DNA of 64,000 nt from NCBI GenBank assembly GCA_018268335.1, contig JAFDWT010000043.1, forward strand, positions 16,450 to 80,449. The letters are read 5' to 3'. The stretch is from Armatimonadota bacterium (GTDB lineage: Bacteria; Armatimonadota; Fimbriimonadia; Fimbriimonadales; Fimbriimonadaceae). The translations under genes were made by a program, and so were the position numbers. Every line of letters begins with the position of its first letter. Positions within the stretch are counted from its first letter, which is position 1. Shown in pieces: positions 25,724 through 33,719 of the stretch. The notes beneath the pieces are model-generated. The model did no database searches. It was not told the origin of the DNA and was given only the letters and a program-made list of their open reading frames with translations.

Positions 25724-26222
25724 GCGCCTCCAGCGCGGGCTTGGCTTCATTGAGGCCATTGTCGCAGCGGTGATCATGAGCGTGTCTTTGGTCGCGCTCA
25801 TCAACCTGTGGACGGTCGCTTTCAACCAGTACACGCGGACTGGCGAAGTGCAAATGGCCGCCCAACTGGCCCGCGCTGAGCTCGAGCGATGCAAGGCATT
25901 TGGCACGGACAACCTACCGCTCGGTTCGGTCTCTGGAACGACGGCGACTTACACCGGTTCGTTCAACACTGCGTCGAACACTTGGGCCAGCGGCACAATC
26001 CAGTACTACGACTACACTGGCACCCGGCTTAGCGGTGCCAACGCGGCCGGCGTCCGGTTCTCCTTGACCGACACCATCACCGACGCCGACATCCAGACGA
26101 CCGCTTCTTCCTACGGCTTCTCCATCAAGAGCAAACGCTCAGTCGTGGTGACCGTGACGGCCTTGCCTGCGGGGACACAGGTCGTCAAGATGGGGACGAA
26201 CATCGTCAAGGGGGGCCTGTGA
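25710..26222 (+). CDS. PilV-like minor prepilin, probable CTG start
   Basis: A minor prepilin of about 170 residues. Cleavage after QRG gives a mature start LGFIEAIVAAV with Glu at +5, the expected spacing. No ATG, GTG or TTG lies at a sensible distance. The nearest upstream in-frame ATG (25602) would need a 46-residue leader overlapping the previous gene by 120 bases. A CTG at 25710 lies five bases after GGGAGG (25699-25704) and gives a 13-residue leader, so I chose it. It overlaps the previous gene by 14 bases and ends at the next gene's start. Confidence 0.72.
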   Translation: MTSRRRLQRGLGFIEAIVAAVIMSVSLVALINLWTVAFNQYTRTGEVQMAAQLARAELERCKAFGTDNLPLGSVSGTTATYTGSFNTASNTWASGTIQYYDYTGTRLSGANAAGVRFSLTDTITDADIQTTASSYGFSIKSKRSVVVTVTALPAGTQVVKMGTNIVKGGL

Positions 26223-26788
26223 TGCGTCGCCGTGGCTTCACCTTGGTCCAGGCGTCTGTGGGCAGCTTCGTCCTTGTCGTCGTCGCCGGGGGCATGTTCT
26301 CAGTCATCAACAACTTCCACAAGGTCCAGACTCTGAACACGACTCTGCCAGCCATCCAGGTCGACGCCGAGACCGCCGCCGAGACCCTCGCCAACGACAT
26401 TCGGCGTGCTTCCCTTTGCACATCCTCGGACTCGGGATGCACCGTGGACTCGGCCTTTGCCAACGCGACTTCGACCAGCCTGACCGTCTATGCCCGGCCG
26501 AGCTCGCTGGAGCAGAGAGTCTATTCAGCCCCCGGTGGTAGTTTCCAAAAAGTGGTCGGTGGTACGACGACCACATTCATGTCCGACGTCACCCTGACAC
26601 TGACCTATTACCAAGGCACGGGGTACAGAACTTCCTCGTGGACGGCATTCACGCCCGACTCGACGACCGTCAAGCAGATCATCGGTGTAGGCATCACCGT
26701 CTCGATCACCCGCAACAACACCACCGCGAGCTATAGCACGATCGTCCGGCCGCGCAACTCGCCGAAGAAAACATCGACTTACGAATGA
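26222..26788 (+). CDS. PilW-like minor prepilin with Gln at +5
   Basis: A 188-residue minor prepilin. The leader is MRRRG and the mature helix begins FTLVQASVGSF. The residue at +5 is Gln where almost all pilins have Glu. Size and position (after a PilV-like gene) suggest PilW, and a cysteine pair (SLCTSSDSGCT) is near residue 65. The ATG at 26222 overlaps the previous stop by one base (TGATG); a GTG one codon earlier is possible. Loss of Glu+5 is a trait of the terminal GspK-type pseudopilin, so this may be the outermost subunit of the tip. Confidence 0.8.
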   Translation: MRRRGFTLVQASVGSFVLVVVAGGMFSVINNFHKVQTLNTTLPAIQVDAETAAETLANDIRRASLCTSSDSGCTVDSAFANATSTSLTVYARPSSLEQRVYSAPGGSFQKVVGGTTTTFMSDVTLTLTYYQGTGYRTSSWTAFTPDSTTVKQIIGVGITVSITRNNTTASYSTIVRPRNSPKKTSTYE

Positions 26789-26795
26789 TTTGACC

Positions 26796-28346
26796 ATGGC
26801 AACCAAGACCAACACCTATGTGGGCGTCGAACTGACCGACGCGGAGATCCGAGTGGCGGCAATGACGCTGCGCGGGGACAAGATCATGGACACCAAGGTC
26901 GCGTACGGCCCAGTGCCCGGCGGCGCGTTTGCCCGCGGCCTAGTCCAGCACCCCGGCGCGATGGCGGCCGCCATCAAGGGTCTGCTCAATGCGATCAACG
27001 TGGACACCGATGCGAAAGTGGTCTTCGGCGTCAATGCGGAGCATGTCGCTGTCCGCGTCCTTCCTGTTCCTCCTGTGCCCGACGACGAGCTGCCGATTAT
27101 CGTCGCCGGTGAGGTCGAACACTTCGGCTTAGTCCGGTCCGCAGGTGGCGGCCACGCGTTCTTCAAATTTGTCGCCCCGTCACGTATGGGTGAGGTCCCG
27201 CAGGCCAACGTCGCCATCATGGGTATCGAAGCCGAAGTCAACGGCCCGCTAGCCCAAATCGCCGACGGCCTCGGCATGGACATTGAGGCGATTGAGACCA
27301 CGCCACTCGCATCGCTCCGATGCGCTCTGACCGCCCTCGGCGGCCAAGGCGGGGCCCTCGTGGTGATCCTCGGCAAGACCAGTTCCGAGATCATCCCGGT
27401 TGTGCGCGGCTCTCTGATCGGCTACCGACGACTGGAGACTGGCTCCAGGGCTCTGCTGCCCAACGCGGCGGCTTCCGGCCCGTCTCTGGCGAATCCGACC
27501 TTTGTCGCTTCGGAAGTCCAGAACCTCACCCTGGAGGTCCGCCGGACCCTCGAGTTCTACCGCCGCGAGTATCCCGACCTCCCGACCGCTGACAAAGTCG
27601 TCCTCTGCTTGGACGACGACCGCTTGCTAGAGCTCGGTTCCGAGATTCAAACAGCGACCGGAGTCGAAACGATGGTCCTCGATCCTGGCAAAGCGGGCTG
27701 GACGGCGGAAGGGTCGTCCCCTCGTTACGTTGCAGCGGCAGGTCTGGCCATGCACGGCAGACCCTCGGCGCTTGGCCACCCCAAGGTCGACTTCTTTGCC
27801 CGGCACCGTGCCCACGCGGCCGACTCGGCCGTCAAACGGAACTTCATGGGCTCCATAGTGGTGTCCATGCTGGCGGTCGCCGCCGGTGCCGTCGGGTTCT
27901 ATCTCTACAACCAGCAGATCACGACCCGCGAGATGTATGTGAAGAGCTGGGAGGACCGGAGTGTCGGCATCAAGCAGGAGGTCGACTCCATCAAAGCCGA
28001 GCGACAAACCGCCCAAACACGGCTGAACGCGCTGCGCCGCGACGGCCTGCCGCTCCCCATCATCATGGAGTACATCGTCGGAAGCGTCGGCCCTGGCATC
28101 GGCATCACCTCAGTCACTGCCACACCGGACTTGAAAGTGACGATCACAGGCGAAGCGGTCGACGAGAACGCGATGCTTAACATGGTGGCGAACCTGCAAA
28201 GTTGCCCCATCATCAGCAATGTGCAAGTGACCTCGTTCTCCAGGCCAAGCCCACCGGTCGGCGACGCGGTGGTCTTCCAATTGACAGGCAGAACGGTCAC
28301 ACTCGACCGGATCAAGACACTTCCCAAATTTAAGGAGACAAACTAA
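26796..28346 (+). CDS. PilM-PilN fusion, pilus alignment protein
   Basis: A 516-residue protein. Residues 1-340 form an actin-like PilM domain (TYVGVELTDAEIRVAA, TLEFYRREYP, and a C-terminal AAAGLAMHG typical of PilM). A single membrane helix follows (about 350-372, SIVVSMLAVAAGAVGFYLY), then a coiled coil and a beta-rich tail typical of PilN. PilN normally binds PilM through a short cytoplasmic N-terminal peptide; here the two are covalently joined. No separate pilN is present and pilO overlaps the stop codon, so the fusion takes pilN's place. It links PilB/PilC to PilO-PilP-PilQ. Confidence 0.88.
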   Translation: MATKTNTYVGVELTDAEIRVAAMTLRGDKIMDTKVAYGPVPGGAFARGLVQHPGAMAAAIKGLLNAINVDTDAKVVFGVNAEHVAVRVLPVPPVPDDELPIIVAGEVEHFGLVRSAGGGHAFFKFVAPSRMGEVPQANVAIMGIEAEVNGPLAQIADGLGMDIEAIETTPLASLRCALTALGGQGGALVVILGKTSSEIIPVVRGSLIGYRRLETGSRALLPNAAASGPSLANPTFVASEVQNLTLEVRRTLEFYRREYPDLPTADKVVLCLDDDRLLELGSEIQTATGVETMVLDPGKAGWTAEGSSPRYVAAAGLAMHGRPSALGHPKVDFFARHRAHAADSAVKRNFMGSIVVSMLAVAAGAVGFYLYNQQITTREMYVKSWEDRSVGIKQEVDSIKAERQTAQTRLNALRRDGLPLPIIMEYIVGSVGPGIGITSVTATPDLKVTITGEAVDENAMLNMVANLQSCPIISNVQVTSFSRPSPPVGDAVVFQLTGRTVTLDRIKTLPKFKETN

Positions 28347-28966
28347 TGGGCTCGCTCTATAGGATCATCGGTTGGGTCGTGCCCCTGCTCTGTGTCGCCG
28401 GGGCAGGTGTCGTCATCTATAACCGGCAGAACGAGCTGCTGGCGACGGACAGCAAACAGAAGGCGGCCGAGCAGCAGTTCCAGCTTGTCGTCACCGAAAA
28501 AGCCCAGGTCATGGCCGAACCACAGGACTTGCGCTTTGCCGCCGCTCCCGCACAGCCGCTAGAAGAAGCGCGGTTCATCGACGAGCTGCGCAAACGGGCG
28601 ACACTCAACCGAGTCACAATCGTCTCGTGGACATCGTCCAGTGCGACTTTCGGCGCCAGGGAGCAAAGCGCGCTGACCAGCTCACAATTTTCAGAAGAGG
28701 AAGCCAAGGCGATTTCTGGCGTGACCAGGATCACCTGCGACCTCAAACTCAAAGGGGACTATCTGGCACTTCGAGCCTTCATCCACGGCATCAGCGGTGA
28801 GGACAGGCTTCTGACACTGAACAAGGTCACGTGGACGCGCAGCCAGGAGGGTTCGGACTTGAGCCTCTCCCTCTCGCGCTACACGATTGCCGAGGCGCCG
28901 TCAATTCCGGCGCTACAGACCGACAAGGCGAGTTCAAACACGACGGGCAAGACAGGAAATCCATGA
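28346..28966 (+). CDS. pilO: PilO-like inner-membrane alignment protein
   Basis: A 206-residue single-pass protein (helix at about 8-25, WVVPLLCVAGAGVVIY) with a short coiled coil and a ferredoxin-like periplasmic domain (segments FIDELRKRATLNRV and LRAFIHGISGEDRLL). This fits PilO, which pairs with PilN. Its ATG overlaps the stop of the PilM-PilN fusion by one base and its stop overlaps the pilQ ATG by four, so translation is probably coupled. The family call rests on position and layout more than on sequence. Confidence 0.82.
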   Translation: MGSLYRIIGWVVPLLCVAGAGVVIYNRQNELLATDSKQKAAEQQFQLVVTEKAQVMAEPQDLRFAAAPAQPLEEARFIDELRKRATLNRVTIVSWTSSSATFGAREQSALTSSQFSEEEAKAISGVTRITCDLKLKGDYLALRAFIHGISGEDRLLTLNKVTWTRSQEGSDLSLSLSRYTIAEAPSIPALQTDKASSNTTGKTGNP

Positions 28967-30810
28967 GAAGAGCTCTAGCACTGCTGGCCGCCATCGCGGC
29001 GACGTCGATGGCGATGGCCCAGCAGCCAGCCAACGGCAAACCGTTCAACGTCACCTTCTCAGGTGCGGAATTGAACTTCGCCCTGAAGGCCCTGAGCCTG
29101 ACGACCGGTGCCAACATCGTTGTCTCCGGCGCAGACAAAACGACCGTCACGCTCAGCGTGACGGTCAACACCACGGATGAAGCCGTGCGCGCTGTGGCGT
29201 CTGCGGCAGGAGTCCTCTTCCGAAAGGTCGGCAACACCTATGTGGTCGCTCCCGAAGCCAACCTGAAGAAGGCGCTTGAGCCGTTTGCCAAGCGGGCCAA
29301 TCTGGAAGTCGACGTCAAAGACCCTGCGACCCTGGTCAGCAAACTCCGTGACGCGCTTCCCTATGCGTCCGTGACGATGTTGGCTGGCAAGGTCAACGTT
29401 TTGGGTGTCCCCGAAGACATCGACTCGGCCAAGGAAATCGCAAGCGAATACGCCCGGACCGAGGTGGACAGCATGGAGGTCAGCGAAGCCGTCCTCCTCA
29501 CCTACGCCAAGGGCAAAGAAGTCGCCGAGCTCCTCACCGGCCTGTACCCCAAAGTCAAAGTCTCGTCGTCCACTGGCGAAGGGGGCGGCGGCGCTGTCGG
29601 CCTCTATGGCCCAGCCTCCATGGTGCGGGCGGCCAAAGACCTGGCCCAGCAGCTGGACGCAAGGTCTGACAATCGGGACAGCGAAACAACCTACCACGTT
29701 TACCAGTTGAAGTACGCCAGCGCCCCGACGGTCGTGGAGTTCTTCAAGGGCAAAAAGGAAGAGCCTGGCATCATGCCGGACGTAGAAGCCTTTGTGGCTC
29801 CAGAGTCTTTTTCTCCCAAGCGAGCCACCTTTAACCCTCTGACAGCCCAACTAAGCTCCGGTTCCGGCTTCTTCGGTGGCGGCGCCAGCGGTGGCGGTGG
29901 CAACGGCGGCGGAGGCGGACTCGGTGGCCAACAGGGTGGCCAGCAGCAAGGCGGCCAACAAGGTGGCGTACAGACTCAGACCGTCAAAGGCGACCGCTCC
30001 AAGGCGGTCATCCTCAAAGGCCGCAAGACGTCGGTCGATAAGGCATTGACGCTGCTCGCCCAACTCGACGTCAAACCGCAGCAGGTCGTCATCGAAGTCA
30101 ACATTATCGAGACGACGCCCGAGAACAGCACGAAAACCGGTATCGACTGGACCTGGTCTCCGTTCGACTTCCATGAACTACCTGCTGGAACAGGCATCGC
30201 CGACAACCCGGCGGGCGGCTCGTTCACCAAGAGCATCGAGACGAAGCCGGTCGGCATTGGACAGTTCAGCCGAACGCCGTCCAACTTCCGAGCGATCTTG
30301 CAGGGCATGGTCACCAGGTCGGAAGCGAAGATCCTCGCCAGGCCCAGCCTGACCGTCATCGACAACGACCAGGCGTCGTTCTTTATCGGTAACACGATCC
30401 GGGCGCGCATCACCAGCCAAGGTGCCTTGGGCGCGCAGAACGTCCAGATCCAGGAGTTCCCTGTGGGCATCATCCTTCTGATCGCCCCGCGGGTCAATGC
30501 AGACGGCAACATTACGTTGCACGTCAATCCCGTCGTCAGCACGGTGACCGCCGTCGATTCGGACAACGTGCCTCAGACAGCGGCACGCGAAGCAGAGACG
30601 ACCACAGTCATCAAAGACGGCGAGACCATCGTCATCGGCGGCCTGATCCGCGACGACGAGCTCAAGACGATCAGCGAGATTCCGATCCTCTCCAAGATCC
30701 CCATCTTGGGCGAGCTGTTCCGCAGCCGCACGACCAGCCACAAGAAGACCGACCTGATCTTCAGCATCACCCCGCATATTGTTAAAGAGACGGGGCCGGG
30801 AGGCAAGTGA
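28963..30810 (+). CDS. pilQ: Type IV pilus secretin PilQ
   Basis: A 615-residue secretin forming the outer-membrane channel for the pilus. It has a signal peptide (to about residue 21, AMAQ), an STN/N0-like domain (FNVTFSGAELNFALKALSL), further N domains, and a Gly/Gln-rich linker (about 305-330). The secretin core has VVIEVNIIETT, RPSLTVIDNDQASFFIG and the signature ETIVIGGLIRDDE...IPILSKIPILGELFR...DLIFSITPHIV. I chose the ATG at 28963 because it begins the signal peptide and overlaps the pilO stop as ATGA. Its presence shows a diderm envelope. Confidence 0.95.
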   Translation: MRRALALLAAIAATSMAMAQQPANGKPFNVTFSGAELNFALKALSLTTGANIVVSGADKTTVTLSVTVNTTDEAVRAVASAAGVLFRKVGNTYVVAPEANLKKALEPFAKRANLEVDVKDPATLVSKLRDALPYASVTMLAGKVNVLGVPEDIDSAKEIASEYARTEVDSMEVSEAVLLTYAKGKEVAELLTGLYPKVKVSSSTGEGGGGAVGLYGPASMVRAAKDLAQQLDARSDNRDSETTYHVYQLKYASAPTVVEFFKGKKEEPGIMPDVEAFVAPESFSPKRATFNPLTAQLSSGSGFFGGGASGGGGNGGGGGLGGQQGGQQQGGQQGGVQTQTVKGDRSKAVILKGRKTSVDKALTLLAQLDVKPQQVVIEVNIIETTPENSTKTGIDWTWSPFDFHELPAGTGIADNPAGGSFTKSIETKPVGIGQFSRTPSNFRAILQGMVTRSEAKILARPSLTVIDNDQASFFIGNTIRARITSQGALGAQNVQIQEFPVGIILLIAPRVNADGNITLHVNPVVSTVTAVDSDNVPQTAAREAETTTVIKDGETIVIGGLIRDDELKTISEIPILSKIPILGELFRSRTTSHKKTDLIFSITPHIVKETGPGGK

Positions 30811-31502
30811 TGGTGCTGAGGCCAGAGGACAGAGGCAAGGCTGCTGCGCTCGGCGCGGCCGTCGTGCTGGTGGGTGGGTTCATTGTCTTCCGAGTGGTCT
30901 CGGACAGCGCCGGACCACCACCAAAGGAGGCAGGCCCGGTCGAAGCCATTGGAGGGAACTCAGCCGTTGGTGCGGCAAAAACAGCGGTCTCCGACACCAA
31001 TGCTGCAACCCAAAAGACGGTCAACACGGCAAGCGGCACGAACCCAGCAGCCCTGCCGGTCAACCCGCCCGCCGCGACAGGTGGGCAACCAGGAACGCAA
31101 ACCGCGACCGGGACGCCCAAGGCGACCGGCGACATCGAAGTCCCTTCGATGTACGCCAACAACACCGCCGACCCGTTCCGCTCTGTCATCCAAAAGCCGA
31201 CCACGACAACTGCCCCGCCGCCCAAGCAGATCTTCACCAGCAAGGGCTCGGGCACCGGCAGCGTCGGCCCAGTGGATCCGATCGGCAAGGGCGCGCCTCC
31301 TGAGATGTTTGTCATGCCAGACATCAAAGTCATGGGTGTGATCACCGGCGAAGATGAGGTCGCTGTATTGAAGATCGGTGACCGCAACTACATCGCCCAC
31401 GTCGGCGACAGCATTGGCGGTGGCATGACTCTGCGGAAGATCACCCGGAGCGGGATTTCCGTTCGGTCAGGCAAGCAGACCTTCGAAGTCCCGATACAAT
31501 AA
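30810..31502 (+). CDS. PilP/GspC-like pilus periplasmic protein
   Basis: A 230-residue protein with one membrane helix near the N-terminus (about 12-30), a long Ala/Thr/Pro/Gly-rich linker, and a C-terminal beta domain (MPDIKVMGVITGEDEVAVLK, YIAHVGDSIGGGMTLRKI). The latter matches the homology region of PilP and GspC that contacts the secretin. Unlike PilP it lacks a lipobox and is anchored by a helix, as in GspC. The ATG at 30810 overlaps the pilQ stop by one base and has GGGAGG six bases upstream. It is the last gene of the pilus locus. Confidence 0.78.
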   Translation: MVLRPEDRGKAAALGAAVVLVGGFIVFRVVSDSAGPPPKEAGPVEAIGGNSAVGAAKTAVSDTNAATQKTVNTASGTNPAALPVNPPAATGGQPGTQTATGTPKATGDIEVPSMYANNTADPFRSVIQKPTTTTAPPPKQIFTSKGSGTGSVGPVDPIGKGAPPEMFVMPDIKVMGVITGEDEVAVLKIGDRNYIAHVGDSIGGGMTLRKITRSGISVRSGKQTFEVPIQ

Positions 31503-31509
31503 TCAGGCT

Positions 31510-31605
31510 ATCGCTTGCCTTTCGTCCCTCGAAATGGGTCTGACGCTGACCGATGATCGCCGTGCGGGCAAGCGATGTCAGCCGCGACTGAGCCGTCTGG
31601 CTGAC
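31510..31605. repeat. Two adjacent inverted repeats between convergent genes
   Basis: ATCGCTTGCC (31510-31519) pairs with GGCAAGCGAT (31567-31576), and directly after it GTCAGCC (31577-31583) pairs with GGCTGAC (31599-31605). Both are perfect. They sit in the 136-bp gap between the end of the pilus locus and the convergent crp gene. A bidirectional terminator is the simplest reading, though the first loop is long (47 bases). Confidence 0.4.
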
Positions 31606-31638
31606 GTTCCGAACTTCCCACAGTGGGTTCGGTACTGC

Positions 31639-32337
31639 TTAAGTCGGACTTCTTGCCTGCTTGCCATTTGCAGCTTCAAGCAACAGGCCTGGTTCGCGCA
31701 CGCAGACCTTGCCGTGGTGTGAGACGACGATCCCTTCGTCTTCCCACCTACAGAGAAGTCGGATCGTGGTCTCGACCGTGGTCGCCACGGTGTCGGCCAA
31801 GATCTGCCTGGTCACCGGAAGCCAGGTCTCGCCTGTCTCCGAGGCCGGTGTCAGCTCGCGCAGACGCAGCAAGACAAGGGCGAGGCGGCAAGCGACGTCG
31901 CTAGTCGCCATCTGGGCGAGAAACCCGAAGGCCGAGAGTATGCGTGAGACGGCCTCTTGAATGGACTGAGTCCGGTCGACAGCCAGGCTGGACCAGAGCG
32001 CCGAGGGCACTCGAACGGCCTCCACATCGACCAGCGCCGTGGCTGTGAACGGGTGCCCAGTCCGACCGACGGTGGCGAGCAGTCCACTGACCTCGCCTGC
32101 ACCGAGAAGCTCGGCGACGATGTGTCGGCCAGAGGGGGTTGGCTGGGACAACCTGAGCACCCCGGCGGTCAAGAGGACGAAGAACTCCGCCGGGTCACCC
32201 GCCGACCACAGAACCTCGCCGCGGCGGTAGGAGCGTCGCTCACAGTGCGGCAACAGGACATCCCAGCCTCCGGGAGCCAAGCAGCCGGCGACGGGGGAGC
32301 GCATCAACAGCTCGCGCACATCAGCAGGAGAAGACAT
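31639..32337 (-). CDS. Crp/Fnr-family transcription regulator 1
   Basis: A 232-residue regulator with a cyclic-nucleotide-binding-like N-terminal domain (GEVLWSAGDPAEFFVLLTAGVLRL), a dimer helix and a winged helix-turn-helix (TRQILADTVATTVETTIRLLCRWEDEG). The recognition helix keeps Glu and Arg spaced as in FNR (E-x3-R), fitting recognition of a TGA core. It lacks FNR's N-terminal cysteine cluster, so it is not an obvious Fe-S oxygen sensor; NO/haem sensing of the Dnr type is possible. Its start overlaps the end of the NnrS-like gene by 17 bases, so narK, this NnrS-like gene and the regulator form one operon. Confidence 0.9.
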   Translation of the reverse strand: MSSPADVRELLMRSPVAGCLAPGGWDVLLPHCERRSYRRGEVLWSAGDPAEFFVLLTAGVLRLSQPTPSGRHIVAELLGAGEVSGLLATVGRTGHPFTATALVDVEAVRVPSALWSSLAVDRTQSIQEAVSRILSAFGFLAQMATSDVACRLALVLLRLRELTPASETGETWLPVTRQILADTVATTVETTIRLLCRWEDEGIVVSHHGKVCVREPGLLLEAANGKQARSPT

Positions 32338-33682
32338 GCGCCACCTTCCGGGGCACGAGCAACCTGAGCATCACGTTGGCCCAGAGAGCCAGGCCGACCA
32401 GTTCGACGAAACCTGTCATGCCCATCGGCTGGAAGGCTGCCGGCATCGTGTCGGTCAGCACCTCAAGGACGACACGGCCAGTGTTGCCCGCGTTGATCAG
32501 GAACCAGGCTCCGCCCAGGGTCGAAACCGCCGCTACCGGAACGCCCCGAAAACGAGTCGCGGCGTGCAAACCCACGCCAAGGATCATCTGCGAAATAAAG
32601 CCGACGGTGACGGCGTGGCGGATCGCGCCGATGTAGGCGTGCGAGAACGGCATGCCTATTTGCGACAAGCGCAGGGGTTCGCCGACTAGCATCACCCCCG
32701 CCACCAACAGCCAGACAAAGGCCGACCGGATGAACTTCTGGCTTGGATTGGTATCCCGTACCGGATCAAAGACGCGCAGCGAGACCGTCATCGCCAGTGC
32801 CCCCAAGAAGAGGAGCGCAGCTCCCAGTCGGTACAGGCCGTCGCCCCTGGGGGCCATACCCATGTCGAAATAGCTCAACCAGCCGAGCACACGGCAAGTC
32901 AGACCACCAAGCCACAGAACGAAGGCAGAGACGCCCAGTGCTTTGTTGGCTGGCTCAAATCCCAGACAGGAAGAGAATTTCGAGGCCGCCACGCCAAAGA
33001 CCATCATCGAGACAAAGCCAAGGAACTGGACCTCGCGCAATGGAGTAAACCATCGGGCGACGAAGAGGATCGAGTCTTGTGCTTGGGCTTGGTGGCTCAT
33101 GACGAAGACCACCGGCTCGGCCAGGGTCACGAGCACCAGACACCCCAGTGACCCAAAGACGAAGGCGGTCGGCCATGTCAGTGGGCCAGGTTTCCGGTAT
33201 CGGTTGACACTGGTGTTGTAGACAAACAGGGCGACCGCCACCACTTGCAGCAGCCCGGAAACGACACCAAGCGGCACCCCGACAGCCGGGTCGGACTTGG
33301 CCAGGGGTTCGGCGATGAACCGGAGCCCGATGCCCAGTCCCATGGACACCAAGGCCCCAGTCGCGACGGCCTCGAACGACCTTTGTCGGGCAAGGCTGGT
33401 GCCGTGCTGCTGCATGGCGAATCCCATGATAAAGAACCCGACCCAGCCGAACAACTGCGAATTGGCATGGGCCAAGACGTAAGGAGTCCACTCACTGGCG
33501 ACGTACGATCCCCTTGCCGCGATGCCGAAGAGGGCTATCGCCCCCAAGAGGCAGCCAACAGACAACACCGTGACGATGCCGGCGATGAAGAAGGGCCGCA
33601 GGACGGACACCGGCGCCTGGTCGCTGCTGACTGTCTTCGCGCTCAAGTTGATGCTGACGAGACTAGGTTTCGGTTGGTACAT
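32321..33682 (-). CDS. NnrS-like multi-pass membrane protein
   Basis: A 453-residue protein with about twelve membrane helices. The first paired helices contain LAHANSQLFGWVGFFIMGF, which resembles the His-containing haem/copper region of NnrS, and a later helix has HAYIGAIRHAVTVGF. NnrS proteins protect against nitrosative stress in denitrifiers. Some features also recall haem-copper oxidase subunit I, so I keep the call at NnrS-like. It lies between a narK and a Crp/Fnr gene on the same strand, which supports a role in nitrogen-oxide metabolism. Confidence 0.6.
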   Translation of the reverse strand: MYQPKPSLVSINLSAKTVSSDQAPVSVLRPFFIAGIVTVLSVGCLLGAIALFGIAARGSYVASEWTPYVLAHANSQLFGWVGFFIMGFAMQQHGTSLARQRSFEAVATGALVSMGLGIGLRFIAEPLAKSDPAVGVPLGVVSGLLQVVAVALFVYNTSVNRYRKPGPLTWPTAFVFGSLGCLVLVTLAEPVVFVMSHQAQAQDSILFVARWFTPLREVQFLGFVSMMVFGVAASKFSSCLGFEPANKALGVSAFVLWLGGLTCRVLGWLSYFDMGMAPRGDGLYRLGAALLFLGALAMTVSLRVFDPVRDTNPSQKFIRSAFVWLLVAGVMLVGEPLRLSQIGMPFSHAYIGAIRHAVTVGFISQMILGVGLHAATRFRGVPVAAVSTLGGAWFLINAGNTGRVVLEVLTDTMPAAFQPMGMTGFVELVGLALWANVMLRLLVPRKVAHVFSC

Positions 33683-33719
33683 GAGTTCAACCTCCGCGGC
33701 CCGGCTCTTGGCTACGGCA

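Noticed and set aside
29880-29965. Gly/Gln repeat tract as a possible repeat array or recombination hotspot
   Set aside because: It encodes the flexible linker of PilQ; the bases vary at third positions and the repetition is at protein level.
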